Source: Rhodothermales bacterium (lineage in GTDB: Bacteria; Bacteroidota; Rhodothermia; Rhodothermales; UBA10348). From it: DNA of 64,000 nucleotides. Numbering within the stretch: the first letter of the stretch is position 1; every line of letters begins with the position of its first letter. Location: the NCBI GenBank assembly GCA_028284865.1, contig JANQQV010000013.1, positions 1 to 64,000 on the forward strand, read 5' to 3'. Below, one piece after another: positions 33,789-42,886 of the stretch. A program made the translations under genes and the position numbers. Below the pieces are notes generated by a model. That model searched no databases, was not told the DNA's origin, and saw only the letters and a list, made by a program, of their open reading frames with translations.

Positions 33789-34358
33789 TTAGTAGCCGTA
33801 GACGGCGCAGGGCTCGGTCTCAAACGGGCCGTGGCCTGCCATGGTGTGCATGAGCCCACTGCGGGACATGCCGCGAGAGACAACCGGTCCGGTCCACATG
33901 GCGCCGGGTTCCATGTCGCGTGGCTCAAGCGTGATGACCAGGAGAAACTTGTTGAAGTCGGTCTGGCCGCTCACTTTCAGGTTTTCATCCAACTGACCCA
34001 GTCTGATGATCTGGTCGAGTTGTGGGGTCGTCACCCAGGCCACCAGGGCCTTGTCGTCCGCCAGTTTGACGTTGCTCATCGACACATCAATGTTGACGAG
34101 ATAGGAGCCGTCTTCTGAGAGCGAAATCCCGAACGGCGACTGGGCATAAGACACTTCGCCCACTCCTTTGGCCAATCGGGCTCCGGAGACTTTGCGTGTG
34201 GTGACCAGGTCGATTTCGTAGTAGTCGTTCGAGGCGGCCAACTCACAGACAGGGTCGAGCGAATCGGGGGCGCTTTCTGCCTGCTGGCCCGGGAAGACCA
34301 TCAGGGAAACAGCAACCAGAACCAGGAAGCCTGCCCGGGCGAGGAATTTCTCGGACAT
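33789..34358 (-). CDS. Exported protein of unknown function
   Basis: The product has 189 residues with a signal peptide (to about SAPDS, residue 30). The mature part has two Cys, one near the start (PVCELAAS) and one at the end (TEPCAVYGY), that could form a disulfide. It has alternating beta-strands, and EPRDMEPGAMWTGPVV near the end. No known domain was recognised. It lies 37 bases before the multicopper oxidase, on the same strand, and 240 bases after the first propeller gene with a hairpin between. Confidence 0.65.
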   Translation of the reverse strand: MSEKFLARAGFLVLVAVSLMVFPGQQAESAPDSLDPVCELAASNDYYEIDLVTTRKVSGARLAKGVGEVSYAQSPFGISLSEDGSYLVNIDVSMSNVKLADDKALVAWVTTPQLDQIIRLGQLDENLKVSGQTDFNKFLLVITLEPRDMEPGAMWTGPVVSRGMSRSGLMHTMAGHGPFETEPCAVYGY

Positions 34359-34523
34359 GGGTCGGGAAGGTCGGTGAGAACATCCGGTGATAGACCATGT
34401 GAATGCACCAATTCAGGCCGGGATCCGCGAATTCAGCGATCTGCGGCGGAAGGTGTTAGCTGCCGCGAGAAGCGAAACCGTAGCGCACGACCTCAATCTT
34501 TGCACACGGTCTGAAACGGCAGC

Positions 34524-34551
34524 GGGCGGGGCGCCGAATGGCGCCCCGCCC
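34524..34551. terminator. GC-rich hairpin after the propeller array
   Basis: GGGCGGGGCGCC (34524-34535) and GGCGCCCCGCCC (34540-34551) pair perfectly with loop GAAT. It lies 47 bases past the stop of the last propeller gene (minus strand). There is no long T-run on either side, so termination may be partial and the oxidase pair could still be read through. Confidence 0.6.
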
Positions 34552-34598
34552 ACAAACTCCTGATTCAATCAAAACCGAGGGTCAGGTTCGCCTCGCGA

Positions 34599-35933
34599 CT
34601 AGCGCGTGCCCTCACGGGACTCATCATCCCACTCCTGGGCCGAAGACACATTCGGCACGCCCCAGTCCTCGCCATTCCAGCCATTGAAGCCCTCCATGCG
34701 GAAGGTCCAGAAGCCGGTCGTCATGTCAGAGATCACAATCAGGCCGTCTTCATTGCGGACATCCACGCCAAAGGCGCCATTGGCCACGTTGCCTGCCATT
34801 CCACCATTATTGCGCGAACCGGTGAATGTATCGAAGTAAGCCACCGTACGCGGGTTCTCAGGGTCTTTCATCGAGAAGACCTGCAGGCCGTCGTGATAGC
34901 CGCTGACGAAGACATAGGGCCAACGAACTTCATGGTTGTGCACCAAGCCTTCCCAATGTGGCGTCCAGGCCGAGATCGGGTAGTTGATGTTGGAGCGCTC
35001 GCCATCGAGAGCCGGCTGCAAGTCGAAGATGCGCAGCGGGGCATACTTGTACTCGGTCTCCGCAACCACATAGCGGCCGTTCGGACCCGGCGTGAATGTG
35101 TGACCGGAGCGAACACCCGGGATGCCGGTCAAGGTGACGAGCAGTTCGGGGTTGTCGATATCCGTGAAGTCGTAGACGTAGTAGCCACCCGTGCCGCCTC
35201 CGTAGAAGCGATCCGTGCCGGTATCAACGTGGTACCCGGCATAAAAGTCGTGGTAGCCGCGACGGGTCTGCTCGGCAGGTGTCGGAATGCGACCGATGCG
35301 GGCGTTCTCCAGGTCGCCTTCGACCACTTTGCCCAGATCGTAGACGTTGGCAAACGCACCGGAAACGGTGGAGAGCAGCAGCACACGGCCGGACGAGTGC
35401 TTGTAGATAAAGATGTTGTGGAAGCCTCCCGGTGTATCCGGTTCGTGGATTCGGGCCACCTCATTTACAGTGGACGGATCCGGCAGTCCGGTCACATCCA
35501 ATACCACGGCGCCGAGGTCATGATTGGGACCACCCGCACCGAACTGCAGGGACTGCACCACATAGTAGCGACCATCCCACTTGAAGTACTTCACGTCCAT
35601 GCCGCCCGTGCGCATGTGCAGGTCCTGATTCTCGATCCGCCACTTGTAGATCACCTTGGGATTCGACGGGTCGGACAGATCGATGATATCCGTTCCCTTC
35701 TCGCCGGCCTCTGCATAGTGCATCCGGGATACGTAGGCGAACGGGCGACTGACCTCCTGTTCGAGATCCATGTCGGCAACACTGAGCCGCGGGCCCAATG
35801 GGATGTGCCCCAGCACCTCGACGTTTTCGCTACCGGGATTGGTGGGGGTCCACGGAGTGTCCTGGGCATGCGACGGGTTGAACGCAAAGGCCGTGATGAA
35901 CAGGCCAAGCAGCAGGAAAGTCGTTCGTTTCAT
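34599..35933 (-). CDS. LVIVD-type beta-propeller, copy 1
   Basis: The 444-residue product has a Sec signal peptide (ends near SHAQ, residue 24). The start at 35933 was preferred over 35987, which adds 18 poor residues. Propeller blades are marked by TDIIDLSDPSNP, GGFHNIFIYKHS, RRGYHDFYAGYH, SGHTFTPGPNGRYVVAETE and VHNHEVRWPYVFVSGYHDGLQVF. The end is EWDDESREGTR, a tail shared with copies 2-5. Resemblance is closest to copies 3 and 5 (LQPALDGE). It is last of the array, followed by a hairpin at 34524. The biochemical role is unknown; a repeated-His ligand site is inferred. Confidence 0.9.
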   Translation of the reverse strand: MKRTTFLLLGLFITAFAFNPSHAQDTPWTPTNPGSENVEVLGHIPLGPRLSVADMDLEQEVSRPFAYVSRMHYAEAGEKGTDIIDLSDPSNPKVIYKWRIENQDLHMRTGGMDVKYFKWDGRYYVVQSLQFGAGGPNHDLGAVVLDVTGLPDPSTVNEVARIHEPDTPGGFHNIFIYKHSSGRVLLLSTVSGAFANVYDLGKVVEGDLENARIGRIPTPAEQTRRGYHDFYAGYHVDTGTDRFYGGGTGGYYVYDFTDIDNPELLVTLTGIPGVRSGHTFTPGPNGRYVVAETEYKYAPLRIFDLQPALDGERSNINYPISAWTPHWEGLVHNHEVRWPYVFVSGYHDGLQVFSMKDPENPRTVAYFDTFTGSRNNGGMAGNVANGAFGVDVRNEDGLIVISDMTTGFWTFRMEGFNGWNGEDWGVPNVSSAQEWDDESREGTR

Positions 35934-36007
35934 GGTTGAAGTCAGGTCTGAGAGAGCGATGGGACGCGTTCCGATGGCGTCCAACATAGGAAAAAGCGGT
36001 AAGTGGA

Positions 36008-37336
36008 TCAGTGCGTCCCTTCTTTGGACTCCTCATCCCATTTCTGCACCGAGGAAATGTTGGGCATGCCCCAGTCTTCGCCATTCCACCCATTGAAGCC
36101 CTCCATGCGGAAGGTCCAGAAGCCAGTGGAAATGTCGGAGATGGTGATCAGTCCGTCCGCATTTCTGACGTCCACGCCAAAGGCTCCATTCCCGACAGCG
36201 CCGCCCATGACACCCACATCACGCGGGCCAGTGTAGGTGTCGTAGTAGCCGACGGTCACTGGATTCTCCGGATCCATCATCGAAAACACCTGCAGGCCGT
36301 CGTGGTAGCCGCTCACAAACACGTAGGGCCAGCGGACTTCATGGTTGTGCACAAGGTTTTCCCAGTGCGCCGTCCAGGCCGAGATGGGAGAGCGGATGTT
36401 CTCTGTCTCCCCGTCCATGGCGGGTTTCATGTCGAACATGCGCAGGGGCGCATATTGATACTCGGTTTCCGTGACGGCGTAGCGGCCGTCGGGGCTGGGC
36501 GTGAACGTGTGCCCGTATCGGACCCCGGTGATGCCGGTCAATGAGAACTCCAATGCCGGATTGGCTGGATCCGAGATGTTGTACACGTAATAGCCGCCGG
36601 AGCCGCCACCGTAGAACAGGTCAGCTTCCTTGTCAGGATTCCACGCGGCATACAAGTCATGGTAGCCGCCGCCTTCGCCGGGCACTGGGACGTTCCCAAC
36701 CAGTGCTCCCTCCATATCGCCACTGACAATCTTGCCCAAGTCATAGACGTTGGCACCAGGGCCACTCACGGTGGTCAGTAGCAGCACGCGTCCGTCGGAA
36801 TGCTTGTAGATAAAGATGTTGTGGAAGCCGAATGGCAGGTCGGGTTCGCGGATGCGAGCGACCTCGAATACGGAATCCGGGTCCGGGAGGCCGGTCACGT
36901 CCAGGATGTAGGCGCCCAGATCATTGTTTGGTCCCTGACCGAACTGGGTTGACTGCACCACATAGTAGCGGCCGTCATACTTGAAGTACTTGATGTCCAT
37001 GCCACCAGGACCTGTGTGCAGATCCGGGTTCTCCATCCGCCACCGAAGAAGCACCCTGGGGTTCGAGGGATCGGAGATGTCAATGATGTCCGTACCTCGT
37101 TCGGTGTATTCGCCTACGGTGCCTCGCGATACGTAGGCGTAGGGTCGCGACAATTCCTGCTCCAGCTCCATATCGGTGACATTCAATATGCCGCCCAACG
37201 GGATATGTCCGACGACCTCGATGTTGTCGGATCCGGGCTTCAGGGCTGTCCATGGGGTGTCCTGTTGGCCGAAGCTCTCCGAAGGAAGTGTCAGAAAAAG
37301 AACAAGCGTGGCGATAAGGGAAAGTCCGTACTTCAT
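36008..37336 (-). CDS. LVIVD-type beta-propeller, copy 2
   Basis: The 442-residue product has a signal peptide (ends near SFGQ, residue 24). It starts at ATG 37336; a longer frame from 37447 overlaps copy 3 and was rejected. It has the same blade markers as copy 1, but GGGYHDLYAAWN instead of RRGYHDFYAGYH and MKPAMDGETEN instead of LQPALDGERSN. These two differences are shared with copy 4. The tail is KWDEESKEGTH. Gap to copy 1 is 74 bases. Confidence 0.9.
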   Translation of the reverse strand: MKYGLSLIATLVLFLTLPSESFGQQDTPWTALKPGSDNIEVVGHIPLGGILNVTDMELEQELSRPYAYVSRGTVGEYTERGTDIIDISDPSNPRVLLRWRMENPDLHTGPGGMDIKYFKYDGRYYVVQSTQFGQGPNNDLGAYILDVTGLPDPDSVFEVARIREPDLPFGFHNIFIYKHSDGRVLLLTTVSGPGANVYDLGKIVSGDMEGALVGNVPVPGEGGGYHDLYAAWNPDKEADLFYGGGSGGYYVYNISDPANPALEFSLTGITGVRYGHTFTPSPDGRYAVTETEYQYAPLRMFDMKPAMDGETENIRSPISAWTAHWENLVHNHEVRWPYVFVSGYHDGLQVFSMMDPENPVTVGYYDTYTGPRDVGVMGGAVGNGAFGVDVRNADGLITISDISTGFWTFRMEGFNGWNGEDWGMPNISSVQKWDEESKEGTH

Positions 37337-37380
37337 GGGGAGGCTGTTTTGGATGGTGATCGGAGGGCGGTGATCATGGG

Positions 37381-38670
37381 CTATCGGGTGCCTTCTTTGG
37401 ACTCTTCGTCCCATTCCTGGACGGAAGAGATGTTGGGTACGCCCCAATCTTCGCCATTCCAGCCGTTGAAGCCGTCCATGCGGAACGACCAGAATCCGGT
37501 CGAACCGTCTGAAATGACAATCAGGCCATCCGCATTGCGCACGTCGACGCCAAAGGCGCCGTCCATCACGCCACCGTTGTCATTCGTGATGGTGTCGTAG
37601 AAACCGATTGTTTGCGGGTTTTCTGGGTCGGCCAGCGAGAAGACCTGCAGGCCATCGAGATACCCGCTCACGAAGACATAGGGCCAGCGCACCTCATGGT
37701 TGTGGACGAGGTTCTCCCAGTTGGCGGTCCATGCAGAGATCGGGTAATTGATGTTCGTCCGCTCGCCGTCAAGGGCGGGTTGGAGGTCAAAGATGCGCAG
37801 CGGTGCATACTGGTATTCCGTCTCGGCGATCACGTAGCGCCCATTGGGACCTGGAGTGAACGTGTGACCGTAGCTGACGCCCGGAATGCCATTGAGGGTG
37901 ATGCGCAGCTCGGGATTTTCGATATCCGAGATGTCATAGACGTAGTACCCACCGAAGCCCCCACCGTAAAAGCGGTCCTCCTCGGTATCCGGATGCCAGG
38001 CCGCGTAGAAATCGTGGTACCCGCGGCGGCCACCCGTTTCGCCCGGGATCGGAATGTTGCTGGTCAAGGCGTCTTCCACGTCACCGGAGACCACTTTCGT
38101 CAGGTCATAGACATTCGCGCCTGGGCCGCGCACGGTGGTGATCAGGTACGGTGTCCCGTTGGAATGCTTGTAGATAAAGATGTTGTGGAAGCCCCCTGGC
38201 ATGTCGGCTTCCCGGATGCGCGCTACTTCGACGACAGCGTCGGGATCAGGCAGACCCGTCACATCGAACACAACTGCGCCCAGATCATGGTCCGGTCCCT
38301 GGCTGAACTGCGTGGACAAGACAACATAGTAGCGGCCGTCGTGCTTGAACTGCTTGATGTCCAACGCACCGACACCCGCATTGATGTCATCATTGCTGTT
38401 GATCCAGCGCTTGAGCAAACGCGGTTTGGAAGGATCGGAGATATCGATGATGTCCATGCCGCGGTCATAGTTCGCGCGGTAGCGGGCTTTGGCCACGTAG
38501 GCATAAGGGCGATCGAGTTCTTGCTCCAACTCGATGTCGGCGACCGATTCCGGGGCGCCGAGCGGCAGGTGACCCTGCACGTGGATGTTGTCGCTGCCAG
38601 GGTTGGTAGCCGTTTGTGCCAGCGCGGGAGAGGCGATGGCGGCGATCAGGAGTGCGAAAAACAGTCTCAT
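37381..38670 (-). CDS. LVIVD-type beta-propeller, copy 3
   Basis: The shortest copy, 429 residues, with a signal peptide MRLFFALLIAAIASPALAQ. It starts at ATG 38670, 30 bases past the terminator at 38701-38731 on the minus strand, so it probably has its own promoter there. Blade markers are present (GGFHNIFIYKHS, RRGYHDFYAAWH, YGHTFTPGPN, VHNHEVRWP). It shares LQPALDGERTNINYP with copy 1, and YLDGLQVFS (Leu instead of His) with copy 5. The tail is EWDEESKEGTR. Confidence 0.9.
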   Translation of the reverse strand: MRLFFALLIAAIASPALAQTATNPGSDNIHVQGHLPLGAPESVADIELEQELDRPYAYVAKARYRANYDRGMDIIDISDPSKPRLLKRWINSNDDINAGVGALDIKQFKHDGRYYVVLSTQFSQGPDHDLGAVVFDVTGLPDPDAVVEVARIREADMPGGFHNIFIYKHSNGTPYLITTVRGPGANVYDLTKVVSGDVEDALTSNIPIPGETGGRRGYHDFYAAWHPDTEEDRFYGGGFGGYYVYDISDIENPELRITLNGIPGVSYGHTFTPGPNGRYVIAETEYQYAPLRIFDLQPALDGERTNINYPISAWTANWENLVHNHEVRWPYVFVSGYLDGLQVFSLADPENPQTIGFYDTITNDNGGVMDGAFGVDVRNADGLIVISDGSTGFWSFRMDGFNGWNGEDWGVPNISSVQEWDEESKEGTR

Positions 38671-38700
38671 GGGATTTGGCGGGTTGGGTACGACGAAAAA

Positions 38701-38731
38701 CGGCGGGCGGGATCGCAGATCCCGCCCGCCG
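38701..38731 (-). terminator. Intrinsic terminator inside the propeller array
   Basis: On the minus strand CGGCGGGCGGGATC and its complement GATCCCGCCCGCCG form a 14-bp stem with loop GCA (plus-strand arms 38701-38714 and 38718-38731). It is followed on the minus strand by TTTTT. It lies 18 bases past the stop of copy 4 and before copy 3, dividing the array into two transcription units. Confidence 0.9.
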
Positions 38732-38749
38732 AATGTCATCAAACAGGAC

Positions 38750-40072
38750 TTACTTGGTGCCTTCTTTGGACTCGTCGTCCCACTGCTGCACCGAGGAGAT
38801 GTTGGGCATGCCCCAATCTTCTCCATTCCAGCCATTGAATCCTTCCATGCGGAAGGTCCAGAAGCCGGTGGACATATCCGAAATCACAATCAGACCATCT
38901 TCGTTGCGGACATCGACACCGAAGGCGCCATTGCCCACAGCTCCACCCATGGCACCCACATCACGGGGACCTGTGTAGGTGTCGTAGTAGCCCACCGTGA
39001 CCGGGTTCTCGGGATCCATCATCGAGAAGATCTGCAGGCCATCGTGGTAACCACTGACAAAGACGTAGGGCCAGCGTACTTCGTGGTTGTGGACCAGATT
39101 CTTCCAGTTGGCCGTCCAGGCTGAGATAGGCCGGCGGATGTTCTCCGTTTCACCATCCATGGCTGGCTTCATGTCGAACATGCGCAGCGGGGCGTACTGG
39201 TATTCCGTCTCCGTGATGGCGTAACGACCGTCCGGGGAAGGCGTGAATGTGTGGCCCCAATCAACGCCGGTGATGCCCGTCATGGTGAACTCGAGCTGGG
39301 CGTCGGCCGGATCGCTGATGTCGTAGACATAATAGCCGCCCTGACCGCCACCGTAGAACAGGTCTTTCTCCAGATCCGGATTCCACGCAGCGTAGAGGTC
39401 ATGGTAGAAGCCGAACTCGTCGACGGCAATCGGCACGGTGCCGACGTAGGAATCTTCCACATCGCCACTGACTGCTTTACCCAGGTCGTAGACGTTGGCG
39501 CCGGGACCATTGATGGTCGTCAGCAGCAGCACGCGGCCGTCCGAGTGCTTGTAGATAAAGATGTTGTGGAAACCACCCGGCAGGTCGGGCTCATGGATGC
39601 GAGCCACTTCAAAGACCTTCGTCGCGTCCGGAAGTCCGGTCACGTCCAGGATGTAGGCGCCGAGGTCCTGGTTCGGTCCTTGGCCAAACTGCGTCGACTG
39701 CACGACATAGTAGCGACCGTCATATTTGAAGTACTTGATGTCCATGCCGCCGAGTCCGGTGTGCAGATCCGGGTTCTCCATGCGCCAGCGCAGCAGCACT
39801 TTCGGATTGGCAGGGTCTCCGATGTCGATGATGTCCGTTCCGCGTTCGGTGTTCGGGCCGACCGTACCACGGGCCACGTAGGCATATGGACGAGACAGTT
39901 CCTGTTCGACTTCCATGTCCATCGTGTTCAGGATGCCGCCCAGCGGGATGTGTCCTTCCACGGTGATGTTGTCTGAACCAGGCTTGAGTGTGGTCCAGGG
40001 CGTTTCGTCCTGTGCCGAAGCTGGTACCACAAGCAGGATGGCCAGGGTCAACAGCGGGATCAGTCGTTTCAT
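38750..40072 (-). CDS. LVIVD-type beta-propeller, copy 4
   Basis: The 440-residue product has a clean signal peptide (to SAQ, residue 21). Positions of the invariant His can be read here: H41 (GHIPLG), H169 and H176 (GFHNIFIYKHS), H224 (FYHDLY), H274 (GHTFTP) and H330 (NHEVRWP). H169, H224, H274 and H330 are spaced 50-56 residues apart, about one propeller blade. It shares MKPAMDGETENIR and AAWN with copy 2. The tail is QWDDESKEGTK. It is the last gene before the internal terminator. Confidence 0.92.
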   Translation of the reverse strand: MKRLIPLLTLAILLVVPASAQDETPWTTLKPGSDNITVEGHIPLGGILNTMDMEVEQELSRPYAYVARGTVGPNTERGTDIIDIGDPANPKVLLRWRMENPDLHTGLGGMDIKYFKYDGRYYVVQSTQFGQGPNQDLGAYILDVTGLPDATKVFEVARIHEPDLPGGFHNIFIYKHSDGRVLLLTTINGPGANVYDLGKAVSGDVEDSYVGTVPIAVDEFGFYHDLYAAWNPDLEKDLFYGGGQGGYYVYDISDPADAQLEFTMTGITGVDWGHTFTPSPDGRYAITETEYQYAPLRMFDMKPAMDGETENIRRPISAWTANWKNLVHNHEVRWPYVFVSGYHDGLQIFSMMDPENPVTVGYYDTYTGPRDVGAMGGAVGNGAFGVDVRNEDGLIVISDMSTGFWTFRMEGFNGWNGEDWGMPNISSVQQWDDESKEGTK

Positions 40073-40124
40073 GAGATTGGCTGGTAGGTTGATTACTCAG
40101 GATTTGGCGGGTGAACACGCACAA

Positions 40125-41444
40125 TCAGCGCGTTCCTTCTTTGGATTCTTCGTCCCAGTTCTGGACCGAGGAGATGTTGGGCATTCCCCAGTCTTCTCCG
40201 TTCCAGCCGTTGAAGCCGTCCATACGGAAGGTCCAGAAGCCGGTGGACATATCGGAAATGACGATCAGGCCGTCTTCATTCCGGACGTCGACGCCAAATG
40301 CGCCGTTGATGACCGGGTTGAATCCGTTGTGATTCGAGCCAAGATAGGTGTCATAATAGCCAACGGTCTGCGGATTGTGCGGGTCTTCCAGCGAGAACAC
40401 CTGCAAACCGTCCAGATAGGCGCTCACAAACACGTAGGGCCAGCGCACTTCGTGGTTGTGGCTCAGGTTCTCCCAATTGGCCGTCCAGGCTGAAATGGGC
40501 TGGTTGATGTTCAGACGCTCTCCGTCCAGGGCCGGCTGGAGATCGAAAATGCGAAGCGGTGCATACTGATACTCAGCCTCCGCGACGACATATCGACCAT
40601 CGGGTGAAGGGGTGAACGTGTGCCCCCACGTCACACCGGAAATGTTCTGCAGCGTGACCCGGATTTCAGGATTGTGGATGTCGGTGATGTCGTAGACATA
40701 GTATCCGCCCGAACCACCTCCGTAGAAGCGGTCTTCGCCCGAGTCCGGATGGTAGGCAACGTAGTGGTCGTGATAGGAACGCCTGACCGACTCCGGCTCA
40801 GCGGTAGGGATCGTGGCCACGTAGGAGTTATCGATATCGCCCGAGACCGCCTTGTTCAGGTCGAACACCTGAACCATGTCGCCCCGCACGGTGGACAGCA
40901 GGTAGATGTTACCGTCCGAGTGCTTGTAGATAAAGATGTTATGCATGCCACCCGGGTTGTCAGGAAGCACCCATCGCCCGACTTCTGTCAGCGTTTCGGG
41001 CAGATCAGTCACGTCAAACAGTACGGCTCCCAGCTCGTAGTGCGGCCCGCTGCTGAATTCAAAGGACTGTACCACGTAGTAGCGGCCACCCGTTTTGAAA
41101 TACTTGACGTCCATGCCGCCCCGATTCGGAAGCAGGTCCTGGAATTCCAACCGGAAACGGTGGATGACTTCCGGGCTGGACGGATCCGAGATGTCAATGA
41201 CATCCATGCCTTTCGGGCCGCCATCCACGATGGATGCGCGTCCCACGTAGGCATACGGGCGATTCAGCTCCTGCTCCAGCTCAATGTCAGTGACACTGGA
41301 ATGCTTGCCGAGCGGGATGTGACCCACGACTTCCATGTTGTCAGAGCCAGGTTTGAGCGGCGTCGCCTGGCCCCAGGCAGCTGGGACGATGAGGCCAGCG
41401 ACCAGCAGAAGCGCGATCAGTCGGAATGTGGATGAGAATGTCAT
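40125..41444 (-). CDS. LVIVD-type beta-propeller, copy 5
   Basis: The 439-residue product has a signal peptide (to AWGQ, about residue 26). It starts at ATG 41444 (a longer frame from 41552 would overlap copy 6). Divergent details are GGMHNIFIYKHS (Met for Phe), RRSYHDHYVAYH with an extra His, and SHNHEVRWP. It shares LQPALDGERLNIN with copies 1 and 3. The tail is NWDEESKEGTR. Gap to copy 4 is 52 bases. Confidence 0.9.
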   Translation of the reverse strand: MTFSSTFRLIALLLVAGLIVPAAWGQATPLKPGSDNMEVVGHIPLGKHSSVTDIELEQELNRPYAYVGRASIVDGGPKGMDVIDISDPSSPEVIHRFRLEFQDLLPNRGGMDVKYFKTGGRYYVVQSFEFSSGPHYELGAVLFDVTDLPETLTEVGRWVLPDNPGGMHNIFIYKHSDGNIYLLSTVRGDMVQVFDLNKAVSGDIDNSYVATIPTAEPESVRRSYHDHYVAYHPDSGEDRFYGGGSGGYYVYDITDIHNPEIRVTLQNISGVTWGHTFTPSPDGRYVVAEAEYQYAPLRIFDLQPALDGERLNINQPISAWTANWENLSHNHEVRWPYVFVSAYLDGLQVFSLEDPHNPQTVGYYDTYLGSNHNGFNPVINGAFGVDVRNEDGLIVISDMSTGFWTFRMDGFNGWNGEDWGMPNISSVQNWDEESKEGTR

Positions 41445-41508
41445 GTTGCGGGTGAGGATTGCGGGTTGCGAGAGATATTCAGGTTGTTGCGGCCTTCCAA
41501 GCGGATGA

Positions 41509-42885
41509 TCATTCGTCGAACATGCCTTCCCAGTTCTGAGCGCTGGACACATTGGGCATGCCCCAGTCTTCGCCGTTCCAACGATCGAAGCCTTCCATCT
41601 TGAAGGCCCAGAAACCGGTCGTCATGTCGCTGATGACGATGAGGCCATCGGCATTGCGGACATCGACGCCCCAGGCGCCGTCGTAGACCTGCCATGTGTA
41701 CGGACTACCCATGCGCTCCATGGCAGCGCCACGGTCGTTATGGATTCCGTTGAACGTGTCGTAGTAGGCGACGGTGTACGGATTTTCAGGGTCCACCATG
41801 TTGAAAACGCCCAGGCCGGTCTGGTAGCCACTCACAAAGACATAGGGCCAGCGAACCTCGTGGTTGTGGGCGATGCTCTTCCAATCGGCATGCCAGGCAC
41901 CGACGGCGTGGTCGATGTTCTTGTCTGGCAGTTGGCCATTGAGGGCGGGTCGCAGATCAAAGATGCGGAGAGGCTGGTACTGGAACTCTGTTTCGCCCAC
42001 GGCAAAGTTGCCATCCGGCGTCGGCGTGAACGTATGGCCCCAGGCCACCCCGGGTACGCCCACCATGGTGGCCAGCAGTTCGGGGTTGCCGAGGTCTGTG
42101 ACGTTGTAGACGTAGTAGCCACTGCCCCCGCCTCCATAGAAACGATCCTGACCTGTTTCCGGGTGGTATTGGACCATGAAGTCGTGGTAGCCGCGCGACC
42201 ACATGCCCTCGGTCTGGTGAACGGGCACACGGGCAATCAGCTCACGATTGTCGTCGCGAAGCACCGGGTCCATCTCGGTCTGTTCGCCATCGACGAACAT
42301 GGCCATGTCGAACACCTTGGCGTATCCGGCTGAGGTGGCGAACAGCAGGGGTTTGCCCGAGCTGTGGTTATACATAAAAATGTTGTGGAAGCCACCGGGT
42401 GATTCGGACTGACGAACCCGACCGACTTCGCTGTACGACTCCGGTAGATCCGTCACGTCGAAGACGACCGCGCCGACTTCCGAATTCGGTCCGGACTGGC
42501 CCAGCTGCATGGACTGCACGTAGTAGTAGCGGCCATCATGCTTGAAATAGCGCCCGTCCATGGCGCCGCCGGTGTGGAGGTCTTCGTTCTCGATGCGCCA
42601 GCGATGGATCACTTTCGCATGATCCGGATCACTCAGGTCGATCACGTCGAATCCGATCACGCCGTTGCGACGTGCCACATAAGCGAAAGGACGTTCCAGC
42701 TCTTGTTCGATCTCGATATCCGATATGGTGCCCGCTGCCCCGAGCGGAATGTGGGACATCACCTCCATATTGGCCGATCCGCGCTGTCCGGGAGGCGGTG
42801 GATGCGAAGGCTGCTCTATGCCCATCTGGGCGGTGGCGGGAAGGGTTACCAGGAAGGCGGCAACCAACAGGGAAAGTCGTTTCAT
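41509..42885 (-). CDS. LVIVD-type beta-propeller, copy 6
   Basis: The longest copy, 458 residues, with signal peptide to TAQ (residue 20). It has a longer loop before the YHD blade (about 20 extra residues) and a longer one near residue 390 (RGAAMERMGSPYTW). It keeps all six invariant His but lacks the shared WD(D/E)ES(K/R)EGT tail, ending NWEGMFDE. Translation starts one base after the stop of copy 7 with a ribosome binding site inside copy 7's end. Confidence 0.9.
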   Translation of the reverse strand: MKRLSLLVAAFLVTLPATAQMGIEQPSHPPPPGQRGSANMEVMSHIPLGAAGTISDIEIEQELERPFAYVARRNGVIGFDVIDLSDPDHAKVIHRWRIENEDLHTGGAMDGRYFKHDGRYYYVQSMQLGQSGPNSEVGAVVFDVTDLPESYSEVGRVRQSESPGGFHNIFMYNHSSGKPLLFATSAGYAKVFDMAMFVDGEQTEMDPVLRDDNRELIARVPVHQTEGMWSRGYHDFMVQYHPETGQDRFYGGGGSGYYVYNVTDLGNPELLATMVGVPGVAWGHTFTPTPDGNFAVGETEFQYQPLRIFDLRPALNGQLPDKNIDHAVGAWHADWKSIAHNHEVRWPYVFVSGYQTGLGVFNMVDPENPYTVAYYDTFNGIHNDRGAAMERMGSPYTWQVYDGAWGVDVRNADGLIVISDMTTGFWAFKMEGFDRWNGEDWGMPNVSSAQNWEGMFDE

Positions 42886-42886
42886 G

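Noticed and set aside
34893-35939. Open frames of 240-410 codons on the plus strand across the propeller array
   Set aside because: They mirror the seven propeller genes. The repeated pattern of antisense frames follows from codon bias in the paralogues, not from real genes.
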